Shown here: piece by piece, positions 47,028-55,872 of the stretch
Layout of the letters: every line of letters begins with the position of its first letter
Position numbering within the stretch: the first letter of the stretch is position 1
Assembly: GCA_965261915.1 (NCBI GenBank)
Contig: CBDHDW010000013.1
Coordinates: forward strand, 62,001-126,000
Origin: JAIBDK01 sp965261915
Lineage (GTDB): Bacteria; Pseudomonadota; Gammaproteobacteria; Arenicellales; Poriferihabitantaceae
Length of the DNA: 64,000 nt
Direction: 5' to 3'
The notes under the pieces: generated by a model
What the model was told of the DNA's origin: nothing
Seen by the model: the letters and a program-made list of their open reading frames with translations, nothing else
Database searches by the model: none
Made by a program: the position numbers and the translations under genes

Positions 47028-47525
47028 TTGATTCGCCAAGCATTAAATTCCATACCCGCCCGACCGGTACTGTACCTTGCCCCACTGGTGGTAGTGTTGG
47101 TCTTGGTGGTTTATTATTGGAGCCTGAAAAACGAATGCACTGGTCGGGCTGATTTACGCCAATATTTTAAGCAACAAGTTCAACAGGCAGCCGACTCTGA
47201 CGGCATATTGAAGTTGACCGATGTGGCCACTTTCCCGTGGCAGCAGGTCAAAGGCTACACCGCTTTTGAGCCAAAACATCAAGCCAAAAACTGTCCTTTT
47301 GAATGGAATTGGTCGAATCAGCAGCGCCAGCAGATTATCGACGCAGGGCAGTTATCGGTTCTGCTATTCATCCATGAAGGGGCGGTTGCCAATTACATCG
47401 AATTCCGCAGTGAGGACATCAAAATTGACGATTTCGGAAAAAACCTTACCCCCGAAACCGCGCTATTCAAAGTGCAACATGTGCCGATGACCAACCAGGC
47501 ATACCGACTTTCTTTGCTGCCTTGA
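47028..47525 (+). CDS. Membrane-anchored hypothetical protein
   Basis: 165 residues. One N-terminal helix (VLYLAPLVVVLVLVVYYWSL) is followed by a hydrophilic domain with two cysteines (NECTGR and NCPFEW) about 50 residues apart, which could form a disulfide if the domain is periplasmic. No motif recognised. It lies in the same direction as amt and the small membrane gene. Its start may be the annotated TTG or a nearby internal codon, since there is no ATG near the membrane helix. Confidence 0.6.
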   Translation: MIRQALNSIPARPVLYLAPLVVVLVLVVYYWSLKNECTGRADLRQYFKQQVQQAADSDGILKLTDVATFPWQQVKGYTAFEPKHQAKNCPFEWNWSNQQRQQIIDAGQLSVLLFIHEGAVANYIEFRSEDIKIDDFGKNLTPETALFKVQHVPMTNQAYRLSLLP

Positions 47526-47596
47526 TAGATGCCTCAACAAAATTTATAGAGTTCATAATTAAAGTTCATGGGCCCGCTAAATGGTGTTTTGGGCAA

Positions 47597-47701
47597 ACTG
47601 AACCGATGGCGAACCAACATCCTAATCTCACACCCTATCAACCATTCGCCACCAGTGATGGCAATATCATTATCGCGGTTGGCAACGAGCGTCAGTTAGT
47701 G
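47597..47701 (+). pseudogene. Class III CoA-transferase scrap
   Basis: About 33 codons, MANQHPNLTPYQPFATSDG and NIIIAVGNERQ, match the conserved PNIVPYQ..ATADG segment in the middle of CaiB/BaiF proteins. Both ends of the gene are missing: the left side follows the hypothetical gene and the right side enters the IS5 fragment. Only a trace. Confidence 0.6.
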
Positions 47702-47744
47702 GAACATAAGTCATTATCCAAACTGGATGATGTGCATGACTTTA

Positions 47745-48114
47745 GTGCATGATTCTGGGGAATTTAATCACCTGGTGGATGGTATGCGCGGACAGGTTTA
47801 CGCAGACCGTGCTTATACCCAAAGGGCACAAGTGCCAACAAAGACAATGACCAGAAACTGGGTAAGACAAACAATAGAATCCTGCACCGAGCTTATCGCA
47901 ACACGCCATTAACGGCGCAACAAAAAGCGCAGAATAAAAAGGGGTATAGCCGTATCCGTTATGTGGTTGAGCGAACCTTTGGCTTACTCAAACTGCATCA
48001 CGGCTTAGGCAAGGCAAGGCAAGGCAAGATACCTGAGGTTGGCCAGAAACAAAGTCTGGATTATACCGTAAATTTGCCACTACAAAAGCCTCTAAAAAAA
48101 TTCAAATGCAAAGG
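47745..48114 (+). mobile_element. IS5-family transposase remnant
   Basis: The C-terminal half of an IS5-type transposase across at least two frames: HDSGEFNHLVDG and GQVYADRAYT, then RILHRAYRNTPLTAQQKAQNKKGYSRIRYVVERTFGLLKLHHGLGKAR with the Glu-region VERTFG. A GGCAA tandem (four units, about 48008-48027) follows the KAR codons. Related blocks occur in permuted order at 44486-44692. No terminal repeats found. Confidence 0.82.
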
Positions 48115-48388
48115 TGCTGTGAGCGTTGTATTTTGGGATATGTATACACGACCGGCCGCTTAGAAGATAACCAAAATTAGACCAAAATAGATATTTATGG
48201 GTTTTTAATTTTCTCCGGAGACAGTAGAATTCTCACTCGACAAATTAAGTAATTGGTTTGTTAGATACAAATCAATTGTTATGTGTAATAATCTCAGCGG
48301 TTTTTCGAATTTTTGTTAAGCAACTGCCAATGGTAACTATATAACTATATAATTATTTCTTTAAACACAATCTAGAGGAGAGAGCATA

Positions 48389-49690
48389 ATGACTCCAGAA
48401 GAACTCGCAGCCAGTATAACGGCAGCCAATAATATAAACCTTGAGGTTTATTACTATTGGGCTACCGCTGTCATGATTTTGATTCATGCTGGTTTTTTAA
48501 TGTATGAAATGGGTGCATCCCGGGTGAAACACACCCTGGCATCGGGCACCAAAAATATCCTTGCCTTTGCATTCATGATCCCAACATTCTATATGTTTGG
48601 TTGGTGGATCTATCTGGCAATGACCAATGGTTTTATTCCTGACTTTGAAGCAGGTGCTGGCGGTATTCCATGGGGTGATTCCATGGGTCCAAACCTGCAG
48701 GATAATGCCACTGGCGTTTTCTGGGGTGCGTTTACGCTGTTTGCCTGTACCACTGCGTCAATCATGTCGGGTGCGGTTATCGAGCGTATTCGAATGGCTG
48801 CCTTCATTGTACTTGCAGTATTGCTGGGTTCTGTGGTGTGGAACTTGTCGGCATCATGGGGCTGGCATTATGCTGGCTGGATGGTGACCAGCTGGGGTTA
48901 CCATGATATGGGTGCCTCCGGTGTTGTACACATAATCTCCGGCTTTTTTGCTTTGGGTATACTGATCAATCTTGGGCCACGAGTTGGAAAATACAATGCT
49001 GACGGATCACCAAATCAAATTCGCGGGCACAGTTTACCAATGACGGCAACGGGTTTGATGCTTATTGTTGTCGGCTTTTTTGGATTTCTTGGGGCTTGTG
49101 TGATTTTCCCTGGAACCGATGTAAGTTGGTCTGCAACACAATGGGCAAATATCTATGGTATGCCAACAACATTATCTGCAATATGTTTCAACACACTAAT
49201 GGCGGTAGCTGGTGGAATCATCGGTTGTTACACCATGACGCGTGACCCATTTTGGATGATGTCTGGTGCGCTGTGTGGTGTTATCTCTGCTGCAGCGGGT
49301 CTTGATCTATGGTATCCCGGTCTTGCTTTCTGTATCGCTTTTGCTGGTGGCCTGCTTGGTCCTTGGGCAGCAGGTGTTATTGAACGTATGGGAATAGATG
49401 ACGCTGTAGGCGCCGTATCCGTCCACGGCATTTGTGGTATTTGGGGTTTGCTGGCAGTTGGTATTTTTGCCGGTGGCTATCCTGCACCAGGTGAAGGCAT
49501 TCCTACCATTACATTCATGGGGCAGTTCAAAGGCATGATTGTCATGGCGCTACTCGGATTTATACCGGGATACGTTGTTTCGTTAATCTTCAAGATGTGC
49601 GGTATTCTGCGCGCCAGTGATCCGGTTCAAGAAGCGGGTATGGATGTCGAAGTAAATGCGGTCGCATACCCAGAAGAAATTAAAAGCTAA
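48389..49690 (+). CDS. amt: Ammonium transporter, Amt family (second copy)
   Basis: 433 residues, eleven-helix Amt fold. Pore histidines lie in DMGASGVVHIISGF and DDAVGAVSVHGICGIWG, with the upstream Asp conserved, and SIMSGAVIERIRMAAFIVL is the family block. It resembles the first Amt but is clearly a separate paralogue (many substitutions throughout). AGAGGAGAG precedes the ATG. A small membrane gene follows 24 bases later and then a terminator, making a two-gene unit next to the methylamine-like cluster. Confidence 0.95.
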   Translation: MTPEELAASITAANNINLEVYYYWATAVMILIHAGFLMYEMGASRVKHTLASGTKNILAFAFMIPTFYMFGWWIYLAMTNGFIPDFEAGAGGIPWGDSMGPNLQDNATGVFWGAFTLFACTTASIMSGAVIERIRMAAFIVLAVLLGSVVWNLSASWGWHYAGWMVTSWGYHDMGASGVVHIISGFFALGILINLGPRVGKYNADGSPNQIRGHSLPMTATGLMLIVVGFFGFLGACVIFPGTDVSWSATQWANIYGMPTTLSAICFNTLMAVAGGIIGCYTMTRDPFWMMSGALCGVISAAAGLDLWYPGLAFCIAFAGGLLGPWAAGVIERMGIDDAVGAVSVHGICGIWGLLAVGIFAGGYPAPGEGIPTITFMGQFKGMIVMALLGFIPGYVVSLIFKMCGILRASDPVQEAGMDVEVNAVAYPEEIKS

Positions 49691-49714
49691 ACCTTTTTAC
49701 AGGAGAAAATTACG

Positions 49715-49879
49715 ATGATTAATTCAAGTCCAATTGATACATGGGAAGGTGCAGCTGCATTCTTCACGTTTGCCGGTTCTGGTGCCGTTTTGTGGTTCTG
49801 GATTATGGTTATATTGTGCCTGGTTCCCTTGTGGGTTTCATTGAAAGCAGAAAATGCTGCTGAAGATGAGCACGGATAA
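49715..49879 (+). CDS. Very small membrane protein accompanying the second Amt
   Basis: 54 residues: MINSSPIDTWEGAAAFFTF, one long helix (GAVLWFWIMVILCLVPLWVSL) and a charged tail. An AGGAGA ribosome-binding site sits 7 bases before the ATG. Same layout as the 82-residue protein after the first Amt: short outside end with a W near residue 10, one helix and an acidic/basic inside tail. Unrecognised family. Confidence 0.75.
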   Translation: MINSSPIDTWEGAAAFFTFAGSGAVLWFWIMVILCLVPLWVSLKAENAAEDEHG

Positions 49880-49903
49880 AAACTAAGATATTCACCTCAT
49901 TGG

Positions 49904-49936
49904 GGCCGCGGCTGAGTAATCACCGCGGCCTTTTTC
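49904..49936 (+). terminator. Intrinsic terminator after the second Amt unit
   Basis: Perfect 8-bp GC stem GGCCGCGG / CCGCGGCC with an 11-base loop and TTTTTC after it, 25 bases past the small membrane gene. Confidence 0.9.
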
Positions 49937-50017
49937 TTGGGGGGATAGTTTCCGCTGATCTTTAGATGACCGGAGAAATTAAGCTGGCTTGAATTCACAG
50001 AATAAGTGCAACCGTTC

Positions 50018-50707
50018 TTATCTCATCTGTCCCAGCAAGTCTTTTTTGGCCTGGTGTAAATGTTCAGTCATACGGCCTACCGCACTATCCATGTCTCTTC
50101 GAATAATCGCTCTAACCAGTTCAGTGTGTTGATTGTTGTAATAGTCAATTTTATCGCGCGTCAAGATACTGTTCTTTCCGTGGCTCCACTGTGTATGGCT
50201 GCGAATATCGTTAATTCGTTGATACATCCAGATCAATAGCGGGTTTTGTGAACAGTTTGCCAGGGTAAGATGAAAGCCTTCATCTGCCGAAGAAAAGCTG
50301 TTTGGATCCCGTCTTGCGTGCAGAACATTTTCCAGTGCTTCTTCGAGCTTTCTGATTTCCCGGTTGTTGGCATTCGCAACAACCAGTCGAATAATATGCG
50401 GTTCAATTGCCAGTCGTGTTTCAATTAATTCCAACGGACTGGTTTGCTCGGCGATATCTTCATGTTCGAATCGGGTGTCATAGCAAACAAACGTACCGCT
50501 GCCAAATTTTTTCCTGACCAGATTGGCGCGCTCTAATTGATCCAGTGCTGCACGAATAGTGCCTCGGGCAACATCGTATTGTTGCGCAAGATCTCTTTCA
50601 GAAGGTAAGCGCTCGTTAAAAGTGTAGTCGCCATTAATAATCGACGATCTGATTTTGCTAAAAACGCCGGTAGCGCCGGAGACTACTCTGAGTGTGTTAT
50701 TTTCCAT
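50018..50707 (-). CDS. GntR-family transcriptional regulator (FadR/FCD subfamily)
   Basis: 229 residues. The winged HTH is at residues about 20-75 (INGDYTFNERLPSERDLAQQYDVARGTIRAALDQLERANLVRKKFGSGTFV). The C-terminal all-helical FCD domain holds the metal/ligand residues, with Asp and His spread over SSADEGFHLTLANCSQNPLL and HTELVRAIIRRDMDSAVGRMTEHL. It is divergent from the FAD-oxidoreductase/glutamine-synthetase-like operon and most likely controls it, responding to a carboxylic acid or amine metabolite. Confidence 0.92.
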   Translation of the reverse strand: MENNTLRVVSGATGVFSKIRSSIINGDYTFNERLPSERDLAQQYDVARGTIRAALDQLERANLVRKKFGSGTFVCYDTRFEHEDIAEQTSPLELIETRLAIEPHIIRLVVANANNREIRKLEEALENVLHARRDPNSFSSADEGFHLTLANCSQNPLLIWMYQRINDIRSHTQWSHGKNSILTRDKIDYYNNQHTELVRAIIRRDMDSAVGRMTEHLHQAKKDLLGQMR

Positions 50708-50761
50708 TGGTCAATTGCGGTCAAAATTATTGTGATTGTCGGTTTGAATAACTTGGTCTTT

Positions 50762-50797
50762 ATATGGTACAACATATTATGAATATATTGACCATAT
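50762..50797. promoter_or_regulatory. Candidate operator in the divergent promoter region
   Basis: Inverted repeat ATATGGT (50762-50768) and ACCATAT (50791-50797) spaced by 22 bases, in the 229-base gap between the GntR gene and the operon it faces. The TGGT...ACCA halves resemble GntR-type operators, but the spacing is wide, so they may be two half-sites for separate dimers. Confidence 0.4.
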
Positions 50798-50936
50798 CTG
50801 GTTGATTGTTACTCATGAATGAGGTCTAATAACGCCTTGAATCAAGAATTAATTTAGATGGTATAGAAATAATTCTAAATAAGTGAACCACACTTATACC
50901 ACTTAATACGCATAAAGACAACTCGAGAACACTTTT

Positions 50937-52277
50937 ATGGCAATTCCACAACATAGTGATTATTTGATTATCGGAGCCGGGATTCACGGTTTAAGTACGG
51001 CTTATCATCTGGCGTTGCAGCTCAAAGCAACCGGAAAGGGTGACGGTAGCCATATTCTTATAGTAGACAAGTCTTCGATCGGCGCGGGTGCTTCCGGCAT
51101 TGCTTGCGGTGTAGTACGAAATAACTATTTCCAACCCGCCATGCGGGAGCTCATGGCGCAATGCGTCGAAGTTTGGGAAAGCGATGCCAAGGCCTATAGT
51201 TACCATTCTGTTGGGTATATGCAGATTAGTCCTGACTCGATGTTTGAAGACGTTGCTTCAATTGCGGAGCAGCAAAAACAAATCGGCTACGAATCGACAT
51301 TTATTGAAGGCGAAAAAGCGTCAATGGATTACATGAAAGGTGTTTTTCATGATTGGCAAGCGCAGGGCATCACTTCGGTGCTCCATGAAAAGCATGGTGG
51401 TTATGCGAACAATACCAAAGCGCTTTACGGTTTAGCAGGTAAAGCAGAAGCGGAAGGTGTGAGAATTTTAACCGGTGTCGAAGTTACCGGATTCATTTCG
51501 GATGATGGCGGCAGCGCAATCAAGGAAGTCGTTACCGATAAAGGGAATATTGGATGCGGTCAGCTTGTTGTTGCACCCGGTCCCTGGGCAAAAACAATCT
51601 GGGATATGCTGGAATTACCGAAAACCGTTGATATTAAATCCGGCAGCGAAATTCACCGAGACATTCCAATGTGGGTGTATTGGTCTTTACAGGAAGGGAC
51701 GCTGGGAGTGGATCCGGAAATGCAGAAAACCAACGACGGCAGTATGCCTCCGGTTATCCACGTTGACTCAAACGCACCGCTGTATTCGGATGTTGACGGT
51801 TCGCTGGTCACTGACGAAATGTGGGGCATTTATTACAAACCTGATTTTCATTTCAACGGTATACAAGGCGGAGCGGCGCCATTTAAAGTGGAGACTGACC
51901 CAGATCAGGTTGCGGTTGACCCATATGGAGTCGATTCTCCAGAATTTATCGTCGGCCCTGAATTTGCCCACATGTGGACTTCGGCATTGGCGCACTGCCA
52001 AAAACGATTCGAAGGACAGACCCCCAAATACAATGATGAAGCCTCTGGCGGCATCGGCTCATTTACACCAGACAGTTTTCCTGTCTTTGATCGCTTTCGT
52101 GACAACTGCTATTTCATCGCTGATTCCAATCATGGTTACAAAATGATTGGCGTAGGTAAGTTGGTCGCGGAAGAGTTGGTTGGTTCCAAAACGGCACTGT
52201 TGGAGCCATTCCGATTTTCGAGATATATCGAAGGCAAGCTTCACCCGGTGTCAAATAGTCCTTTCCCATGGAGCTAA
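50937..52277 (+). CDS. FAD-dependent oxidoreductase, DAO family (amine/N-methyl-amino-acid oxidase-like)
   Basis: 446 residues. The dinucleotide motif is DYLIIGAGIHGLSTAYHLALQ, with SIGAGASGIACGVVRNNYF as the family FAD loop. The C-terminal GSFTPDSFPVFDRFRDNCYFIADSNHGYKMIGVGKLVAEEL closes the FAD site. It is first gene of the run that continues with the glutamine-synthetase-like enzyme and split glutamate synthase. By position it could oxidise N-methylglutamate or a related secondary amine, taking the place of the four-subunit N-methylglutamate dehydrogenase. That is inference. Confidence 0.85.
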   Translation: MAIPQHSDYLIIGAGIHGLSTAYHLALQLKATGKGDGSHILIVDKSSIGAGASGIACGVVRNNYFQPAMRELMAQCVEVWESDAKAYSYHSVGYMQISPDSMFEDVASIAEQQKQIGYESTFIEGEKASMDYMKGVFHDWQAQGITSVLHEKHGGYANNTKALYGLAGKAEAEGVRILTGVEVTGFISDDGGSAIKEVVTDKGNIGCGQLVVAPGPWAKTIWDMLELPKTVDIKSGSEIHRDIPMWVYWSLQEGTLGVDPEMQKTNDGSMPPVIHVDSNAPLYSDVDGSLVTDEMWGIYYKPDFHFNGIQGGAAPFKVETDPDQVAVDPYGVDSPEFIVGPEFAHMWTSALAHCQKRFEGQTPKYNDEASGGIGSFTPDSFPVFDRFRDNCYFIADSNHGYKMIGVGKLVAEELVGSKTALLEPFRFSRYIEGKLHPVSNSPFPWS

Positions 52278-52391
52278 CCGGGGAGTTAATCCTGAAGTTA
52301 TTCCGGAATCGATTGATACCCAGTGCAAATTAATAACCCCACTAATTTATAACCCCACTAAAGAAACCTAATCTCTATTGGAGAACACTCA

Positions 52392-53930
52392 ATGGCTAAA
52401 AAGAAAACCACTACTGAAAAGAAAACGACAACTAAGCGTTCTACCCAGCACGCACAAATGTCTACTGATCTGGAGCGCCACGTTGATGCCCCTGGTCGAC
52501 AACAACTGATCAAGCAGGTTCGTCAAAAAATTAATGAAACTGGCATAACCTACCTCTACTTCCAATTCGTTTCAGTAACGGGTCGAATTGTGGGTAAAGG
52601 TATTCCAGCTGACCACTGGGAGCGAGTCGCAAACAGCGGTTTCCAACTCGTTTACGGTTCAACTGCTAACCTGTTTATCGATCGTCACGGTGATTACATT
52701 GGTTACGGTCCAGAAGCTTCTGAACTGGTTGGTATTGCTGACCCGGAAACTTTTTGTCAGCTGCCCTGGGACAAGCGCGTAGGTCGAGTTTTCTGTACTC
52801 TTTTCCGGAATCGTGAAGAGAAAGTGAATCCAGGTGGTCACCTGACTTCTGATTGTCGGGGCAACCTGCGCATCATCCACGAAGAGTTCCAAAAGAAGCA
52901 CGAAATGCATATGCGTGCGGGTACCGAACCTGAAATGATGTGGCTCAAGCTGGATCAGAACAAACAGCTCGAAGGCGGTGTAACCAAACCTTTTTGTTAT
53001 CACATCGATCAATTCGAAGAATTGCGTCCTGCGTTCATGCAGGTTGTAGAATATTCGCAAGCCATGGGGCTGGATATGATTCAGGGCGACCACGAAGATG
53101 CGCCCGGACAATTGGAACTGAACTGGATGTACGATGACGTTCTGCGAAATTCAGATCGATTAACCACCTACCGTCAAATCTGTGCCCAAGTAGCACGAGA
53201 GCAGGGTTTGCATGCCTGTTTTATGTCGAAACCGTTTATGGGTGTATCTGCATCGGGTTGTCACCATAACGTATCCCTTTGGTCCGGCGGTAAAGATGTG
53301 GTCAATACACTGCATCAAAAACCGGTTGGTGGAATGAATGATGTATTTTCATATCGTCAAGGTGGCAAAAACTACTTTATGCCAGATCCAGAATTTGATG
53401 CGGTTAAACCAGGTCCGATTGGATTGCAATCCATTGGCGGCGTTATTGAACATTTGAGCGCATTGACTTCGATTGGTTCATCGACAGTTAACTCCTACAG
53501 ACGATTATGGGATACCGGTTTTTGGGCGCCAATCTTCGCCGACTGGGGTTTCCAGAACCGTACTTGTGCATTGAGAGTATCGGCACCGGGTCGCTTTGAA
53601 TATCGTTCTGTAGACTCGATGGTAAACCCGTATCTAATGGGTGGCGCACTGCTGAAAGCATTTGATGACGGTATATCGCGTAACCTGGATCCGGGTGAAC
53701 CGGAAGAACGTAATATCTACGCGGCTATTGATGCGGGTAAGAATGTCAAGAAATTACCAATGACATTGGGTGATGCGTTAACTGAACTTGCCAATGACGA
53801 AGTGATTAAGTCGTCCATGCCTGATGAGATGTACAGGGTTTATCATCATTACAAAAATGATGAATGGGAGCGATTTAACCATTCGGTGACAGACTGGGAT
53901 GTAGAGCAATACTTACATTGCCTGCCATAA
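52392..53930 (+). CDS. Glutamine-synthetase-like enzyme (GlnT / gamma-glutamylmethylamide synthetase type)
   Basis: 512 residues, including a Lys/Thr-rich tail at the N-terminus (MAKKKTTTEKKTTTKR). The catalytic fold is clear: GTEPEMMWLK, QGDHEDAPGQLELNW, FMSKPFMGVSASGCHHNVSLW and NRTCALRVSAPGRFEYRSVD. The type belongs to the GlnT/GmaS branch that ligates glutamate to ammonia or methylamine using ATP. The downstream glutamate-synthase-like subunits and upstream amine oxidase favour the gamma-glutamylmethylamide role, but activity cannot be settled by eye. Confidence 0.88.
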   Translation: MAKKKTTTEKKTTTKRSTQHAQMSTDLERHVDAPGRQQLIKQVRQKINETGITYLYFQFVSVTGRIVGKGIPADHWERVANSGFQLVYGSTANLFIDRHGDYIGYGPEASELVGIADPETFCQLPWDKRVGRVFCTLFRNREEKVNPGGHLTSDCRGNLRIIHEEFQKKHEMHMRAGTEPEMMWLKLDQNKQLEGGVTKPFCYHIDQFEELRPAFMQVVEYSQAMGLDMIQGDHEDAPGQLELNWMYDDVLRNSDRLTTYRQICAQVAREQGLHACFMSKPFMGVSASGCHHNVSLWSGGKDVVNTLHQKPVGGMNDVFSYRQGGKNYFMPDPEFDAVKPGPIGLQSIGGVIEHLSALTSIGSSTVNSYRRLWDTGFWAPIFADWGFQNRTCALRVSAPGRFEYRSVDSMVNPYLMGGALLKAFDDGISRNLDPGEPEERNIYAAIDAGKNVKKLPMTLGDALTELANDEVIKSSMPDEMYRVYHHYKNDEWERFNHSVTDWDVEQYLHCLP

Positions 53931-53987
53931 CGGTGGGTTCACAAAATAAGGTTTAGATATCAAGAAAAACGCTTAGTGGTGGGACCG

Positions 53988-54030
53988 GGGCGTCTACGTT
54001 AGCCGATATTGGTCGGCAAAATAGGCGCCC
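53988..54030 (+). promoter_or_regulatory. Nested stem-loop before the split glutamate synthase genes
   Basis: Outer stem GGGCGTCTA (53988-53996) with TAGGCGCCC (54022-54030), one mismatch. Inner stem GCCGA (54002-54006) with TCGGC (54013-54017). No T tract. It sits in the 153-base gap between two operon genes, 53 bases before the next start, and could be a processing or attenuation element. Confidence 0.5.
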
Positions 54031-54083
54031 TGATTCTCTCGCAAAAACAATTCAAATTAACTTAACAAACGAGGATTTACACA

Positions 54084-55019
54084 ATGTGTGGAATCGCTGG
54101 ACTTATCCATAGGGGAAAAAGTTCCGACGTTGGTTCAGAAATGACCTCAATGCTTCAGTCTCTGAAACATCGCGGCCCTGACTCTACCGGCTTCGCGCTT
54201 TACGGCACCCCAGAAAAAAACCAGTATATCATGCGTTTTAAAGTCGCCGAACAGGAAGACATGAAAAACGGTTTTGAGATACATGATGAAGTTATCGAAC
54301 GTCAAAAAGAAGTTGATGATCGGTTAGAAAAACTGGGCGTCAAAGTTAATCTTCGTGATGAAGCAACTGAGTATTCTCACCGTTATACATTTTCTTTCGA
54401 TGGTGATATGCGTAAAATGGCGGACTATGTGGAAGATATTGAAGGGGTGGAAATCCTGTCAATTGGTGAAGGCCTGGAGCTTATCAAAGACCTGGGCGAT
54501 GCTACTGTAGTTTCCGACCAGTATGGCTTATCCGGTTTTAACGGTACCCATGCAATCGGCCACACACGAATGGCGACTGAATCGGATGTTGATATCCGTT
54601 CTGCTCACCCTTACTGGGCCTATCCATTTAACGATGTATCCGTTGTTCACAATGGTCAGCTTACCAACTATTGGGGATTTCGTCGTGAGATGGAACGCCG
54701 TGGACATCGTTTTATGTCTAACTGCGATTCAGAATTGATTGCTGTTTATATCGCAGATCGAATGACCGAAGGAGATGATCTTGAAGAAGCCATGAAGCGA
54801 TCTGTTGGCGAGCTGGATGGTGTATTTACTTACCTGGTAGCAACCAGTGATCAACTTGGTATGGCCAAAGATGTTATGGCAGCAAAACCCATGGTTTTGT
54901 ATGAAAGTGATGACTTTGTTGGCTTGGCTTCAGAAGAAGTTTCAATCCGAAGTATCTTCCCTAATGAAATTCACACATTTGACCCCTATGAAGGAGAGGT
55001 AAGAGTATGGCAGGCGTAG
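54084..55019 (+). CDS. mgsA: Glutamate-synthase-like amidotransferase subunit (GlxB/MgsA type)
   Basis: A class II glutamine amidotransferase, 311 residues. The catalytic Cys follows the initiator Met (MCGIAGLIHRG). GFNGTHAIGHTRMATESDVDIRSAHPYW and VSVVHNGQLTNYWGFR are the conserved glutaminase blocks, with NCDSELIAVYIADR following. In the split glutamate synthase/N-methylglutamate synthase it hydrolyses the amide of glutamine or gamma-glutamylmethylamide and passes the amine on. Overlaps mgsB by 13 bases, so coupled. Confidence 0.88.
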   Translation: MCGIAGLIHRGKSSDVGSEMTSMLQSLKHRGPDSTGFALYGTPEKNQYIMRFKVAEQEDMKNGFEIHDEVIERQKEVDDRLEKLGVKVNLRDEATEYSHRYTFSFDGDMRKMADYVEDIEGVEILSIGEGLELIKDLGDATVVSDQYGLSGFNGTHAIGHTRMATESDVDIRSAHPYWAYPFNDVSVVHNGQLTNYWGFRREMERRGHRFMSNCDSELIAVYIADRMTEGDDLEEAMKRSVGELDGVFTYLVATSDQLGMAKDVMAAKPMVLYESDDFVGLASEEVSIRSIFPNEIHTFDPYEGEVRVWQA

Positions 55020-55846
55020 ATCATAAATCCCATGATATGGGACTGCATGCTGAGCAGCTAAAAGGCCGTACTCAGCAGCGCTTCTTCAGCGCTGCTGAAG
55101 AAGAAAACCACACATACCCGTGGGCTTTCGACGTAGACCCTGATAAATCAGCAGAGTTCGACGCGCTGGATATGGAGACAACCGATATCAATTTGAAAAT
55201 TCGTGAATTGATGATCGATGGTCACGGCACTATCACCATAAAGAACCCGCGTGCACGACACGGTGTGGGCGTTGGTGTTTTGAATCGCGCCAACATTCAT
55301 TTCGAAGGCTCTTTGGGTTATTTCGGTTGTGGGTTGATTGACGGTCCGAACGTGCGAATTAGTGGTCGTGTTGGTTGGTCCTGTGCCGAAAACATGATGG
55401 CTGGAACGGTTTGTATTGAAGGCAATGCCGGATCGACATTTGGCGCTGCAATTCGTGGCGGTGATCTGGTTTGTAAGGGTGATGTCGGTTCACGAACCGG
55501 TATCGATCAAAAAGGCGGAACCATTATCGTAGGCGGGCGTACAGGCGCATTCACCGGTTTCATGATGCAGCGAGGCCGGATGGTTATTTGCGGCGACGCT
55601 GGCAAAAACCTCGGTGATTCCATGTACGACGGTACAATTTATGTCGGTGGTGAGGTCGAAGATCTGGGTGTGGATTGCGTGCCCGGGGAAATGACCGATA
55701 TCGATCTTAAATGGTTGACAGCGAAACTGGCGCTTTATGATGTCAAGCCAGCTTGCGGTGTAGAAAACATGAAGAAGTATGTTTCCGGTAAGCAATTATG
55801 GAACTACGACAACCTTGAACCTGCTGAAAAGAAACTGGTGCTTTAA
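55007..55846 (+). CDS. mgsB: Glutamate-synthase-like GXGXG subunit (GlxC/MgsB type)
   Basis: 279 residues with the beta-helix of the glutamate synthase C-terminal domain: repeated glycine pairs in GVGVGVLNRANIHFEGSLGYFGCGLI, GNAGSTFGAAIRGGDLVCKGDVGSR, GGTIIVGGRTGAFTGFMMQRGRMVICGDAGKNLGDSMYDG. It is the structural spacer between amidotransferase and synthase domains in ordinary GltB, made here as a separate chain. Starts inside mgsA. Confidence 0.9.
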   Translation: MAGVDHKSHDMGLHAEQLKGRTQQRFFSAAEEENHTYPWAFDVDPDKSAEFDALDMETTDINLKIRELMIDGHGTITIKNPRARHGVGVGVLNRANIHFEGSLGYFGCGLIDGPNVRISGRVGWSCAENMMAGTVCIEGNAGSTFGAAIRGGDLVCKGDVGSRTGIDQKGGTIIVGGRTGAFTGFMMQRGRMVICGDAGKNLGDSMYDGTIYVGGEVEDLGVDCVPGEMTDIDLKWLTAKLALYDVKPACGVENMKKYVSGKQLWNYDNLEPAEKKLVL

Positions 55847-55872
55847 GCCCGATTCGTATTGAGGAAAAAATA

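Noticed and set aside
48005..48030. GGCAA tandem units as a CRISPR-like or VNTR array
   Set aside because: Only four 5-base units with no spacers, inside a dead IS5 transposase; simple slippage.
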